DNA of 64,000 nt, taken from Bos javanicus (taxonomy: Eukaryota; Chordata; Mammalia; Artiodactyla; Bovidae). This document shows positions 44,497-55,566 of this stretch, piece by piece. The stretch lies in assembly GCF_032452875.1 (NCBI RefSeq), contig NC_083890.1:46188483-46252482 (forward strand). Reading direction: 5' to 3'. Each line of letters begins with the position of its first letter. Within the stretch, counting starts at the first letter, position 1. A model generated the notes under the pieces. It saw nothing but the letters and a program-made list of their open reading frames with translations, was not told the origin of the DNA and did not search any database. Position numbers and translations under genes: made by a program.

Positions 44497-45192
44497 TTTC
44501 AGTTCAGTTCAATTGCTCAGTAGTGTCTGACTCTGCAACCCCATGGACTGTAGCATGCCAGGCTTCACTGTCCATCACCAACTCCCAGAGCTTGCTCAAA
44601 CTCATGTCCATTGAGTCGGTGATGCCATCCAACCATCTCATCCTCTGTCGTCCCCTTCTTCTCCTGCCTTCAATCCTTCCCAGCATCAGGGTCTTTTCCA
44701 ATGAGTCAGTTCTTCCCATCAGGTGGCCAGAGTATTGGAATTTCAGCTTCAGCATCAGTCCTTCCAATGAATATTCAGGACTGATTTCCTTTAGGAATGA
44801 CTGGTTGGATCTCCTTGCAGTCCAAGGGGCTCTCAAAAGTCTTCTCCAACACCACAGTTCAAAAGCATCAATTCTTCAGTACTCAGTATTCTTTATAGTC
44901 CAACTCTCACATCCATACATGTCTACTGGAAAAACCACAGCTTTGACCTTTGTTGGCAAAGTAATGTCTCTGCTTTTTAATATGCTGTCTAGTTTGGTCA
45001 TAGCTTTTCTTCCAAGGAGCAAGCGTCTTTTAATTTCACGGCTGCAGTCACCATCTGCAGTGATTTTGGAGCCCCCCAAAATAAAGTCTCTCACTGTTTC
45101 CATTATTTCCCCATCTATTGCCATGAAGTGATGGGACCAGATGCCATGATCTAGTTTTCTGAATGTTGAGTTTTAAGCCAACTTTTTAAGCC
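44497..45192 (-). mobile_element. BovB LINE 3' end, about 700 bp, tail to tail with the previous one
   Basis: Minus-strand copy starting at an (AACTG)n-like tail (44497-44513). 'ctcaaag' at 44490-44496 and 45193-45199 is a 7-bp target duplication. The ORF2 C-terminus is frameshifted near 44876 and 45124, and a few codons are deleted near 44948. Confidence 0.9.
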
Positions 45193-45463
45193 CTCAAAGC
45201 TTATCCTTCTACTAACAGAGAGAGTAAACCAGGGCTTGCAAACACAATCAATGCAAAATTTTGTACACTCTTCTGAAAGCAAACTGTGGTGAAAAAACAG
45301 ATTGTGGTCACTTAAATTGATCTTGGATGGAGGTTCCATTTCTGCCTATCTAAATTAGCAAGCTTTGCTGGAGTGTGTTTTGAGGTTGCGCTTTGTAAGA
45401 CTTAACAAATGTTAAGTAGCAATTGTAAGTTTATTGTATTTGATGATAATAGCAATAGTAATA

Positions 45464-45728
45464 GGAGAAGGCAATGGCACCCCATTCCAGTACTGTTGCC
45501 TGGAAAATCCTGTGGATGGAGGAGCCTGGTGGGCTGCAGTCCATGGGTCGTGAAGAGTCGGACTCGACTGAGCAACTTCACTTTCCCTTTTCACTTTCAT
45601 GCATTGGAGAAGGAAATGGCGACCCACCTCAATGTTCTTGCCTGGAGAATCCCAGGGATGGCGGAGCCTGGTGGGCTGCCGTCTATGGGGTCGCACAGAG
45701 TCGGACACGACTGAAGCGACTTAGCAGC
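45464..45728 (+). mobile_element. Bov-A2 dimeric SINE
   Basis: Forward dimer with the linker 'cactttcatgcattggagaa'. Perfect 13-bp duplication 'agcaatagtaata' at 45451-45463 and 45729-45741. Confidence 0.94.
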
Positions 45729-45741
45729 AGCAATAGTAATA

Positions 45742-46384
45742 ATGACGATAAGAAAAGACAGTCATCATCAGTATTTGTGGCTGTGCAAAAATGGTGTCTG
45801 GTACCAGGAAAGTGTGGTCTAGCAGCAGGTGGATTAGGCGATGCATCTAGCCCCTCCTCACCAGCACTGAGCCCAGGATGCAGCCACAGAAGTAGTTTCA
45901 GAGGACACTGTGAAAACAGGAATCAAGGCTGCTTTGTTCCCTGGGTCCTGAGACCCAGCCTGAGCTAAACTAGGACCTCACACATTCATATACACTTGTA
46001 AACAAAAGACAGAAGAAGAATTATAAAGCTTCAAGAAAACAAGTTTGTTAAGCATCCCTCAAAACCCTTTATCATACGCTCTCTGTTCCCTGGCAGTCGG
46101 TAAGATGCAAAACCTATCTTCAACAAATCTTCTGCCCATTGGATCTTGTGCTGAAAACATTAGAAGTGAGAGAGTGAAATATTTCCAAAGAAGTTCTATT
46201 AAAAGGATATTAACCTGTGTGTATAAAATGCCTCTCTCACAGTATTTTTTTCAAGTATTCTTCATTATATAGTTGGGGCATAAACAGCAGTGAAAAGAAA
46301 GACCACTATAAAAATAGACCTCACTGAAAGTCAAACTCAGTCTATTAGGGCTTTGAACTGAGGTCAATTCCCAGTGTAGGCTCC
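45742..46384. other. Single-copy DNA, no gene seen
   Basis: No repeat, exon or RNA gene recognised. Confidence 0.45.
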
Positions 46385-46392
46385 ATAGTTTT

Positions 46393-46599
46393 ATGCTGTT
46401 TAGTGGCTTAGTGATGTCTGACTCTTTGTGACCCCATGGACTGTAACCCGCCAGGCTCCTGTGTCCATGGGATTTCCCAGGCAAGAATACTGGAGTGGGT
46501 TGCCATTTCCTTCTCCAGGGGATCTTCCTGACCCAGGGATCAAACCTGTGTCTTCTTGGCAGTCTGATTCTTTACTGCTGAGCCTCTTGAGAAGCCCCT
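46393..46599 (-). mobile_element. Bov-tA SINE
   Basis: Reverse copy; 'atagtttt' flanks at 46385-46392 and 46600-46607 (8 bp). Confidence 0.91.
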
Positions 46600-46607
46600 A
46601 TAGTTTT

Positions 46608-47077
46608 GTGACCCAGGACAAATTCTTTACTACGGAACATAAGGAAATCCTTTGTCTGATTATAAAGTTGCCAGATCATTAAAGAAAACACTAGATGACG
46701 ACATAATTTTTCCCTACTTCTTACCCCATAACTAAGCCTTTGAGGATTCCTCTCTGAGTGTAAGCTACAGATTAATTTTAAAAAGTTGGGGCCATGTCCA
46801 TATTGCTCCTCGTTAAATTGTTACTAAATTGGAGACTTGTACACATTTCAGGCACCCAAGTCACAAAACCCTGTGATTCTGGGGGCCTCCCAAGAGCCAA
46901 CTTGACTACGGAACAGCCACCACTAAAGTGGTCTGATAAATGTCTCTCTTGGACTCTGTGCGGATGACTCCTATGCTTATCTGCTTTCTGGGGCTGTTAA
47001 GAGGATTAATTAATGCTTCTGAAGAGCTATAATCACCTTGGATGAAAGGAGCAGGAGGAAAGTAATGACACTTCAGA
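46608..47077. other. Single-copy DNA, no gene seen
   Basis: No young repeat. Candidate conserved block at 46920-47070, unproven. Confidence 0.4.
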
Positions 47078-47165
47078 GTAACTTGGCACCTTTCATCTGA
47101 GGATCTCAAAGTGCTTCACAAGTTTGAATTAATTAAGCCAGGGTAATTGCAAGGTATAACGCCAA
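47078..47165. mobile_element. Ancient repeat fragment (paralogous to 31090-31158)
   Basis: 'cacctttcatctgaggatct', 'caaagtgcttcacaag' and 'gaattaattaagcc' follow a pattern seen in very old amniote/mammalian repeats. Family not named. Confidence 0.45.
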
Positions 47166-47439
47166 TCACAATAATGATTGTAATTATCCTCGACATTATC
47201 CTTAAGAACCTGATTTGAAATCAATTCCTGACACTATCTCGGCCTTGGTGCTGGTCAGCCTCTTGCTCTCCTGGGTCTGTAGCAGGAAGGGCAGGTGCCC
47301 TGTCTTCCCTCCTCACCAGCAGTGCCCATGATCCCTGCCCTCACCATGGGATGAATGTGGGTTTCATGGAAGGAGAGAGGAGGGGACCAGCATTTGGATG
47401 AGTGGTGACTTTAGGACATGTTGGAAAATGACACTGAAA

Positions 47440-47715
47440 GGAATGCTTACCATGTATTCAGTGATTGTCCATCAAAACTTTTTGGATGAATACTTCCTAA
47501 TAGTGCTAATAGTTTATGCTTATATAACATTTGTTGTTGCAAGTGCTGCTAATATGTTATTTTATTTGACCCTCACACTGACTCTGTGAGGGCGGTGCCA
47601 TTATCATTATTCCCATTTTACAGATGAGGAAATTGAGGCACAGAACAGTTAAGTACCTTACTCAGGTTACAGAGTTTATCATGGCCAGGTCATGCGGCTG
47701 GTGAGTGGCAGTGGG
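47440..47715 (-). mobile_element. MIR SINE (long copy)
   Basis: 'tttatttgaccctcacactg', 'cccattttacagatgaggaa', 'attgaggcacagaacagtta' and 'catgcggctggtgagtggca' give the reverse MIR order clearly. Confidence 0.82.
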
Positions 47716-47869
47716 AATTTATGAGCAATATGAGCAATATGCTGACAGAATTTGCTCTTTAAACCACTGCATTTTACTGTCTTTATAAAGAGGAAATAGA
47801 ATTATAATTTTACATAAGAAAAGATCAGTGCATTCTGTTTCTGCATTTTCCAGACCTCTCTCTCAGAGT

Positions 47870-48139
47870 AGCTGGTTTTGAAGCTGGATTATCTGGATTC
47901 AAACTCCTCTTCTGCTACTTAAGAGCTGTGAAATCTTATAAAAATGCTTAGCTTTTTAATGCCTCTATTGACTCATCTGTAAGATGGGGATAATATAGTT
48001 CTTTCCTCATAGAATTGTGTGATTATTATATGACCTGCTCATATAAAGGGCTCATGTATGAGCTCTGCTCATATAAAGGGTTAGAGTCATGACTAGCACA
48101 TAGAAAATGCTCGATAAATAATAGCTATCATCATTGAGT
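47870..48139 (+). mobile_element. MIR SINE with internal direct repeat
   Basis: 'tggattcaaactcctcttct', 'tgactcatctgtaagatggg', 'gctcgataaataatagctat'. The stretch 'ctgctcatataaaggg' occurs twice (about 48032 and 48066), a local duplication in the MIR 3' part. Confidence 0.8.
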
Positions 48140-48152
48140 AATAAATATTATT

Positions 48153-48375
48153 GGTGGTGGTGGTTTAGTCGCTTTGTCATGTCCCACTCTTGTGACCCCA
48201 GGGACTATGGCCCACCAGGCTCCTCTGTTTTTGGGATTTTCCAGGCAAGAATACGGCAGTGGGTTGCCATTTCCTTCTCCAGGGGTGGGGGCTGGAGTCT
48301 TCCCGACCCGGGGATTGAACCCGTATCTCCTGCATTGCAGGTGGATTCTTTACTGCTGAGCCACCAGGGATTCCC
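48153..48375 (-). mobile_element. Bov-tA SINE inserted at MIR end
   Basis: Reverse copy with a G-rich interruption ('ggggtgggggctggagtc'). Perfect 13-bp duplication 'aataaatattatt' at 48140-48152 and 48376-48388. Confidence 0.94.
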
Positions 48376-48388
48376 AATAAATATTATT

Positions 48389-48736
48389 ACCCATTCATTA
48401 TCTGCGACAGCAGATAATTTGAAAAGTCAATGGCTAAGAGACCTTAACATTATTTGTTTCATTAAGATATAAATGAAGAATTTTGTAAGGTATTGATTAA
48501 TTTTTGTGGAGTCTTGTGAAGATCGAACATTTTCCTCGAGACATCAAGTTTCCATTCTGTGAAAAAGATGATTTAGAAAAGTCATTGTTCTTAGTAGGTT
48601 TAGCTACCCTCCTAGGGAAGAGAGGCTTCTCCAAGCTTATTTTCTGTCTCACCAATGAGCAATGTGGGTTTGCAAGTAGGAAATCCGTATTACCATCTTC
48701 TGGTCTACTCTTGCTCCATAGGAGGCTCAATACTAC
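48389..48736. other. Single-copy DNA, no gene seen
   Basis: A forward frame at 48504-48760 reads into the next SINE and is not evidence of a gene. Confidence 0.45.
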
Positions 48737-48737
48737 A

Positions 48738-48955
48738 CTGCTGCTTCTGCTGCTAAGTCGCTTCAGTCGTGGCCGACTCTGGCGACCCCATAGATGGCAG
48801 CCCACCAGGCTCCCCCGTCCCTGGGATTCTCCAGGCAAGAACACTGGAGTGGGTTGCCATGCCCTCCTCCAGGGGGTCTTCCCAACCCAGGAACCAAACC
48901 CAGGTCTCCCACATGACAGGCAGATTCTTCACCATCTGAGCCACCAGGGAAGGCC
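48738..48955 (-). mobile_element. Bov-tA/Bov-A2-type SINE
   Basis: Starts with the Bov-A2-like 'ctgctgcttctgctgctaag' and ends in a tRNA head 'gagccaccagggaaggcc'. Confidence 0.88.
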
Positions 48956-49012
48956 AAGAATACTGGTGGGTAACCTATCACTTCTTTGCCGGCTTTCCTC
49001 GTGGCTCAGACA
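48956..49012. mobile_element. Mosaic SINE scraps
   Basis: 'aagaatactggtgggtaacc' and 'tatcacttct' look like a reverse Bov-tA body piece. The next 'ggctttcctcgtggctcaga' looks like a forward tRNA head. No ordinary insertion explains both in 57 bp. Confidence 0.55.
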
Positions 49013-49072
49013 TTATCCTATAGCAGTGGCTAGTACCGGTGCTCTGGAGAAGTAAAATTTCCACTGCTGCTT

Positions 49073-49507
49073 TTTTTTTTAAGCTTAGAATTTTATTTTT
49101 TAAATGTTTATTTAATTTAAAAAATTAAAGTTTTTATACAACCTTTAAGGTTGCTTTCTTTTTACAGTTCCTCCAAAACACTGGCTCCCTTCCCCACGTT
49201 GTACAATACATCCTTTAGCCTGTCTTACACCCAATAGTTTGTACCTCTCGTTCCCCTACCCCGTGTTGCCCTATCTCCCCTGTTGATAACCATTAGTTTG
49301 CTCTCTATATCTGTGAGTCTTCTCCTTTTTTGTTTTATTCATTAGGTTTTGTAGATTTTAGGTCCCACATAAAGTGATATCGCACAGTATCTCACTTAGC
49401 ATCGTGTCCTCCAGCTCCATCTATGTTGCTGCAAATGGCAAGATCTCGTTCTTTTTAATGGCTAAGTAGTAGTCCATTGTACGCACATCCCACATCTTCT
49501 TTACCCA
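49073..49507 (-). mobile_element. L1 3' fragment
   Basis: Reverse L1: 'gataaccattagtttgctct', 'tttgttttattcattaggtt', 'tgttgctgcaaatggcaaga', 'gtagtccattgta'. Confidence 0.85.
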
Positions 49508-51283
49508 TAGAATTTTGTTTTTTTTTAAATTAAAAACATAAAAAACCCAAAATTCCTCATTCAACCATCCTTGTGGAGCCTTGTCTGTGGTCTCATGAAG
49601 GTCATTTATGTTAATGGGTAGAAAGAAGAAGGAGCCCAAGTTTGTGGGTGTAAGTAATAGAAAATAAAAGACCTTTTGTCTCCAGCAGTGGGTAGATAGA
49701 TGAAAGGTTAGGCTGGGCAAGGGCAGAGTGGCAAGAGCCCAGATAATACAGATAGAGACTTAATTATTAATACTGAAATAACCTTGGGCCTGTCCATGAT
49801 GAGATCATGTCCTAGGTTTTCACATTGTGTTTGTACATGAGTAAGGTTAGATTAATTTGACATTGGCTAGAGTTGAGTTTTAACCCACATCACTTTGCGA
49901 GGAGACCATTTCTGCAGTCAGGGAAGACTGGCGGCTGCCAGGAGGTGAGGTCAGCCAGGGTGCCGAGGTTGACCTACTCCTCGGGGAGGAGGAGTCTCCT
50001 CCGAGCCCTTTGGAAGCTGCCTGGCAGCTGATGCTGAACCCTCTTAGAGGTAACAAGCACTGTGATCTCTTGCACTTTTTTTTTTCCGTCTCTCCTTTTC
50101 CTTCTTCATCCCTGCCAACAGAGCCCTGGAGTCAAAGGGGATTTGGATGTGAGAGAAGGAGAGAATGGAGAAGGTTCCTGCAGGGCCGATCAGAAGCTGA
50201 AGTGGGGAGACGGAGAGCAGGGATGAAAGGTCAATTTGTCCTTTCCTTTCCTGCAGGCTCTTGAGGTCTTCCCTGTGGGCTTGTGACTTGGGATGTCCTC
50301 CATGCCTGCGAAGGGCTTTGCTTGTTTCTCAAAGCAGAGTCCTTTCTCAGCCCCCTCACCATGTGCTTGGAGGTCAAGCCTACACAGCATGAAGTAGATG
50401 TTAAGACAGCATCTGGAGAGAAAAAAAAAGATATATATATATATTTATATGTTTTTAAGTAACAATGAAATTGAAAGGGAGAGAAGGTGAGAAAGTCTTT
50501 TCTTCCCTTATCAAACAGAAATATTTGCCTAGGGAGACAGGTTTTAGTTTCTTCCTAAAGATTTCAGCAAAAGAATAACAGTGATATAAAAATTCTTTGT
50601 GAAACTTATGAAAAAATCTTGCTGTAGCATATTTGGCAAGGAAGTTATAGTTCATGCAAAACATATTGATTTCAACTCCTTTCTAAATTTCTGAAAGAAT
50701 GATGGGATAAAAAGCGAAATTTACTCAAGAAATAAAGTGAACCTGAATTTCCAGCTTAAAATGGAAAAAAGAATAGAAATATCAGCAATAGTGAAATGAG
50801 AAAAATAGTTCTTGAGTCTTAGTCACTTAAACAGAAAGGAACATGTTGCTTTCCCTTCATTGTTTTGTTTGGAAGCTGCAGAAATCAGAGTTTTGAATAA
50901 ACTTTCTTAAGATACATTACCCCCAAAGATGTCAATACAAAGAAGGGCATTTGTTTTTTAAGAGAAAGGCATAGAAAGTAAAGATTGCTATGGGAAAATG
51001 CCTTCTAATGGTATATTTAAAAAGCCTGAGATGAGATCACCTCTCATCACAGGATTCTGAGGAAATTAGTCTTCCAGAGACAGGTGAGCACCGTGAGAGT
51101 TACCCTTGCTTGCCCACCTTCCTGTGAAGAAGGGGCAACCTCTTCCCTAACACAGGCGGCACTGATGCCCCGCCCTGGACACGGAAGCAGGCCTTTCACT
51201 TAAATTTTACCATCTGTCGTGATCAACAGGTGCACTGGAGTGGTTTCTGTTGTAAAAGGTGTATTATTATTTATATGATCCTC
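49508..51283. other. Single-copy DNA, 1.8 kb, no gene seen
   Basis: A G/C-richer segment at 49900-50280 includes donor-like 'agaggtaaca' (50046) and an acceptor-like pyrimidine tract ending 'ccaacag' (about 50121). The pair would define an intron of about 75 bp, too weak to call. (AT)n at 50430-50448. Confidence 0.45.
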
Positions 51284-51299
51284 AAGTAGACCAAGTGAA

Positions 51300-51483
51300 A
51301 TTAAAGTTGTGTCCGACTCTTTGTGACCCCATGGCCTGTAACCCACCAGGCTCCTCTGTCCATGGAATTCCCCAGGCAAGAATACCGGAGTGGGTAGACA
51401 TTCCCTTCTCCAGGGGAACCTTACCCCGGGTCTTCCGCATTGCAGGCAGATTTTTTTACCATCTGAGCCACCAGGGAATCCCC
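51300..51483 (-). mobile_element. Bov-tA SINE
   Basis: Reverse copy with a shortened body. Flanks 'aa(g/a)tagaccaa(g/a)tgaa' at 51284-51299 and 51484-51499 match at 14 of 16 bases. Confidence 0.92.
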
Positions 51484-51690
51484 AAATAGACCAAATGAAT
51501 ACAAAATAAATATGAAATAGAGGCATCCCAGTCTATCCCATCTTTCTTAGACAAGAAAAAGTGAACACACTTCAGGATTACTTTGTAGCCATGACCTCTG
51601 GTCATGTCTTGTATAAAGACAGGGCGTAAAGAAAACATTCTCCCTCTCTTGTTCTGAAAAGTACCGAAGATTTGTTGATGTCCTCTGCAG

Positions 51691-51723
51691 AAACGAAGAG
51701 TGACCCATATCCGGAGGCCTCAG
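51691..51723 (+). other. Candidate 33-nt microexon
   Basis: Acceptor-like 'gatgtcctctgcag' ends at 51690 and a full-consensus donor 'gtaagt' begins at 51724. The 33 nt keep two of three frames open; one reads T-K-S-D-P-Y-P-E-A-S. The length is a multiple of three, as for neuronal microexons. No gene assignment, and chance is a real possibility. Confidence 0.2.
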
Positions 51724-51950
51724 GTAAGTCAAGTGACACCTTCTGAGGGAGACCCAGGGAAAGAAAGCCTTTGTCTTTTTTCTCCCTGTCCTTTTCTTGA
51801 TGCCTCACTGGTGGTTGTCCAGCAAGGAGTGTCTTACATTGGTGTCAATTTTATTTTATTAATCACCATTTTGATGCTATGGAGGAGCTAGCTGTTCACA
51901 AAAATTGTTAGTGATACAGAAAGCAGTTTGTTTAACCATTTTGGGTTGAC

Positions 51951-52321
51951 TGAACAACTGTTATTGTAGTTGTTCAGTCAATCATGTCTGACTCTGCGAC
52001 CCCCTGGACTGCAGCACATCAGGCTCCCCTGTCCTTCCCTATTTCCCAGAGTTTGCTCAAACTCATGTCCATCGAGTTGGTGATGCCATTCAGCCATCCC
52101 ATCCTCTGTCGTCCCCTTCCCCTCCTGCCCTCAGTCTTTCTCAGCATCAGTCTTTTCCAGTGAGTCAGCTTTTCACATCAGTGGCCAAAGTATTGGAGCT
52201 TCAGCTTCCATCATCAGTCCTTCCAATGGATATTCAGGGTTGATTCCCTTTAGGATTGACTGGTTTGATCTAGAATTTTTTCCATTTTGACTGGAAAAAT
52301 GATTTGATCTTAGGATTGACT
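51951..52321 (-). mobile_element. BovB LINE 3' end with fold-back tail
   Basis: Minus-strand copy. 'ggttgac' at 51944-51950 and 52322-52328 is a probable 7-bp target duplication. A 13-bp perfect inverted repeat at 51946-51958 and 51969-51981 surrounds its 3' tail. The 5' edge (52262-52321) contains a partly repeated 'ggattgactggtt' unit. Confidence 0.85.
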
Positions 52322-52328
52322 GGTTGAC

Positions 52329-52634
52329 CCTGGGCTAATTGTATTTCGCTGGAGTCTATGTGCGAGGTTTGCTCTGATTCAGTCTGATGCAGCAACTCTG
52401 TCCTTCTTTAACCCTGGGAGCTGCCTGATTCTCTGAAGTTCTGTTGCCTTCAGCTCCTGTTTGTGAATAGTGAGGTTTCTTGACAAGCTATGTCAAAAAG
52501 AAGTTGTGAAAAAGAATACTTAAGGAGCACTTTGGGCAACTTGGAAGAGAGATGCCACATACAGTCCAGGGAGCCTTAGCGCAGAACTGGTCTCTGAACA
52601 ACAGCCTTCACATAGAATTTTATCTCCCTGTGTA
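52329..52634. other. Single-copy DNA, no gene seen
   Basis: No repeat or coding signal. Confidence 0.4.
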
Positions 52635-52842
52635 GGGCTTCCCTGGTGGCTCAGATGGTAAAGAATCTGCCTGCAATGCGGGAGACCCAGGTTTGATCCC
52701 TGGGTTGGAAAGATCCACTGGAGAAGGAAATGGCAACCCATTCCAGTATTCTTGCCTGGAGAATTCCGTGGACAAAAATTCCCTGGCAGGCCACAGTCCA
52801 TGAGGTTGCAAAGAGTTGGATGCGACTGAGGGATTAACACCT
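52635..52842 (+). mobile_element. Bov-tA SINE
   Basis: Head 'gggcttccctggtggctcag', B-box-like 'ggtttgatccctgggttgga', tail 'gttggatgcgactgagggat'. Confidence 0.92.
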
Positions 52843-53092
52843 TCATGTAGGATGGAGAGCAGGGTAGACTGGTGAAAAACAGTTTCTGGGCTGCATATTC
52901 CAGATTGCACATGTGTTACTGTGCAAAAGGGTGTGTCTCCAGGGATGGCCTCCGTGCCTTAGTCATGGACAGCCTCATAGAGGAAGTGAGCTCTAGGAAG
53001 GCTTCTAAAAATGAGAAGAAGAGAAAGGTACAGTGAACACAGGGCAGAAGAGAAGCTTCGGGAATGAAAGGAATGACTTTAAAAACGAAGAG

Positions 53093-53260
53093 AGGGACTC
53101 CCTCTGGAGGGACTCCAGAGGTTAAGACTTTGCCGTCCAGGGCAGGGGGCTAAGACTCCATGTGCCTCGTGGCCCAAAAATCCGAAACATAAAACAGAAA
53201 CACTATTGTAACAAGTTCAATGGCGACTGTAAAAATGGTCCACACCAAAGGGAAAAATCT
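53093..53260 (+). mobile_element. CHR-1-type SINE
   Basis: 'ccagaggttaagactttgcc', 'ctccatgtgcctcgtggccc', 'ttgtaacaagttcaatggcg', 'taaaaatggtccacaccaaa'. The B-box region is partly deleted ('gggcagggggctaagact'). Confidence 0.78.
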
Positions 53261-53261
53261 T

Positions 53262-53479
53262 AGGGTCTTCCTTGGTGGTCCAGTGGTTAAGAATCCGCCT
53301 TGTACTTCAGGGGACTCGGGTTTGATCCTCGTCAGGGAACTAAGGTCCACATGCCGCAGAGGAGGTAGGCTCTGACGTGCGACTCCTGAGTCCACACGCC
53401 ACCACTAGAGGGTTCGAGAGCCGAGGTGAAGATCCCGAGCGCTGCGACTAAGACTTGGCACAGCCAAAAAAAAAAAAAA
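53262..53479 (+). mobile_element. CHR-2-type SINE
   Basis: Head 'cttccttggtggtccagtgg', B-box-like 'cgggtttgatcctcgtcagg', long CHR-2 body to 'gcgctgcgactaagacttgg' and an A-run tail at 53466-53479. It lies in tandem, same strand, right after the CHR-1 copy. Confidence 0.85.
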
Positions 53480-53579
53480 CCTAAAAAAAAAGTCTTCCTT
53501 TAAAAAAAAGGGGGGAGAAACATGCAAGGAAGGAATGAGAGTGAACTGTATTCACTTAGGAAGATGCATTTAAAAATCT

Positions 53580-53682
53580 TCCCATTCATGTTGATGTATG
53601 GCAAAACCAATACAATATTGTAAAGTAATTAGCCTCCAATTAAAATAAATAAATTTATATTAAAAAAATAAAGAAAAAAAAT
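53580..53682 (+). mobile_element. Very short L1 3' end (about 100 bp)
   Basis: 'gttgatgtatggcaaaacca', 'gtaaagtaattagcctccaa', A-rich tail. Flanks 'aaaaatctt(t)cc' on both sides are a probable target duplication. Confidence 0.88.
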
Positions 53683-53689
53683 CTTTCCA

Positions 53690-55148
53690 GGAATCCAATG
53701 TGGAGAGGGGCTTCGGCTAACTTCATAGCTATGAAAATTAATGTGATTCCTTTGAGTGACTCTGAAAAGGAAAACCTCAATTTAAAAAAAAAATACAAGC
53801 AGGTGTTGGGACAAGTTTGCAATATATTCCAGACAGTTTTTTTTTTTCCTTTTAACTTGAAGGATGATAATCAGTTGCTACTTATGGGATATGAGTCATC
53901 ATAAAATAAAAAGGCAACTCTGACCTATATACTTCTGAACATACTTAACCCTTAGTACGTCTTTGTTTAATCACATGCATAAGAAACCTAACACAGAGGT
54001 AGCTTGTGGACTTGTTCAGGGACAGTAATGATTAAAACATATTAAAGATAATAGAAACATACAAAGTGGAACTGGCATTTCACTTTGCCTCATAAATAAA
54101 TAATGATGTTTATTATTTATCCTGATAAATACTGATTAAAAAAAAAAGGAGACAAAGATGGATTAAGAGTATGATAAAAAGCCAAACTTTGTCATGGGTG
54201 TGGATACTCTGGGGGTGGAAAGCACACCACCCTCTCTGCTGTTAGGCCAGTTTGGTCAACTCCCAGTCCCAAAGGTGTGTGTGGGGGGGAGTCTGTCCTG
54301 AGCGGGGGCTAGTCTGACCATGTACTGTCTCTAGGCCAAAGAAGCGAGAAAAAGATGGAACATTTTCAAAGCAAACATGAAATTTCTCTCTGGATTCTGA
54401 AGAGCTGTGTTTGAAGCCCATTGCCACCAACAGTAACTGGTTTTTTAAAAATTCCCAGTGTCATATTACACACCTGCAGAGAGCAGATAGTGTCTCTAGA
54501 GCTGTTGTTAGAAACTGTACCAAAAATATGTTGGAAAGGCTTTTGAAACCTATGTGCTTATTTCAACCTTGCTTGGTTCAAAACCACAGGTGAAGTTCCA
54601 GTCAACCACTGACCTTGTGACACTTCAAGAAAAACCTATTTTTTTTAAAGAAACAATACAAATTGTTGTTTGACTTAGTGATTGGAGGGACAGGCCAATA
54701 TTACCATTGCTTTGAGTTCTTTAAGATGAAAAAACCAGATGTTATGTATTTAAGGTCTGAAAACTAGCTAGAATTAGGAGTCCTTTGAGAGAGAAATCTT
54801 TAAATAAAAGGTATCATTCCGGCTATTTTGTCGGACTTCTGTAATTTGGGCAGAATGTTGGGTTCAACCCTGGAAAGGCTCTTTCAGTTTTTTCTGAAGT
54901 TCTCCCAGTTCCCAGCCGTGGTGAAACTGGGCATAACCGTCCCATTATGACACACGCTTCCCTGTTCCATTAAAGCAAAAATGAGTTTGCCAAGAAAAAG
55001 CAGCTTTTCACAGAGGGTGTAGCTCATGTTGTGGGGAAACTAGTCTGGCAGGTTCCACCTCAGCTCAGTCTTTGGAGGGCCATTTCTGCCGTCAGCCGTA
55101 CCAAGGACTATTACAGCAACCACTGTCCTAACGCCAGATCCTCCTTTG
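53690..55148. other. Single-copy DNA, 1.5 kb, no gene seen
   Basis: No young repeat. Polypurine/AT composition with short frames only. Confidence 0.45.
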
Positions 55149-55154
55149 GGAACA

Positions 55155-55190
<36 letters not shown>
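55149..55190. repeat. (AC)n microsatellite
   Basis: About 20 uninterrupted AC units after 'gaacacaaac'. Likely length-polymorphic. Confidence 0.95.
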
Positions 55191-55191
<1 letters not shown>

Positions 55192-55362
55192 AGAGTCACT
55201 GGAAAATTATAACTCAACATAACTTCCTCGATGGCCTGAGGTCTTCAAAGAGGTAGAGGAGTATCAATCCGATAAAAGCCAGTATGAGTTGCCTATGCTT
55301 TAAAATCTTGCGGTCTTGCTTAAATACTTGGCAGGTCAGCTTTCCCCCCCCTTTCTTTTTTA

Positions 55363-55566
55363 GCGTGCTGCTCAGTCATGTCCGACTTTTTGTGACCCCC
55401 ATGGACAGTAGCCCATCAGGCTCTTCTGTGCACCAGATTTCCCAGGCAAGCATATTGGAGTGGATTGTCATTCCTTCTCCAGGGGATCTTGCCCACCTAG
55501 GGATCAAACCCACATCTCCTGCATTGACTGTGGATTCTTTTCCACTGAGCCCCTGGAGAAGCCCTG
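55363..55566 (-). mobile_element. Bov-tA SINE
   Basis: Reverse copy 'gtgctgctcagtcatgtccg' to 'gagcccctggagaagccc'; moderately diverged. Confidence 0.88.
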
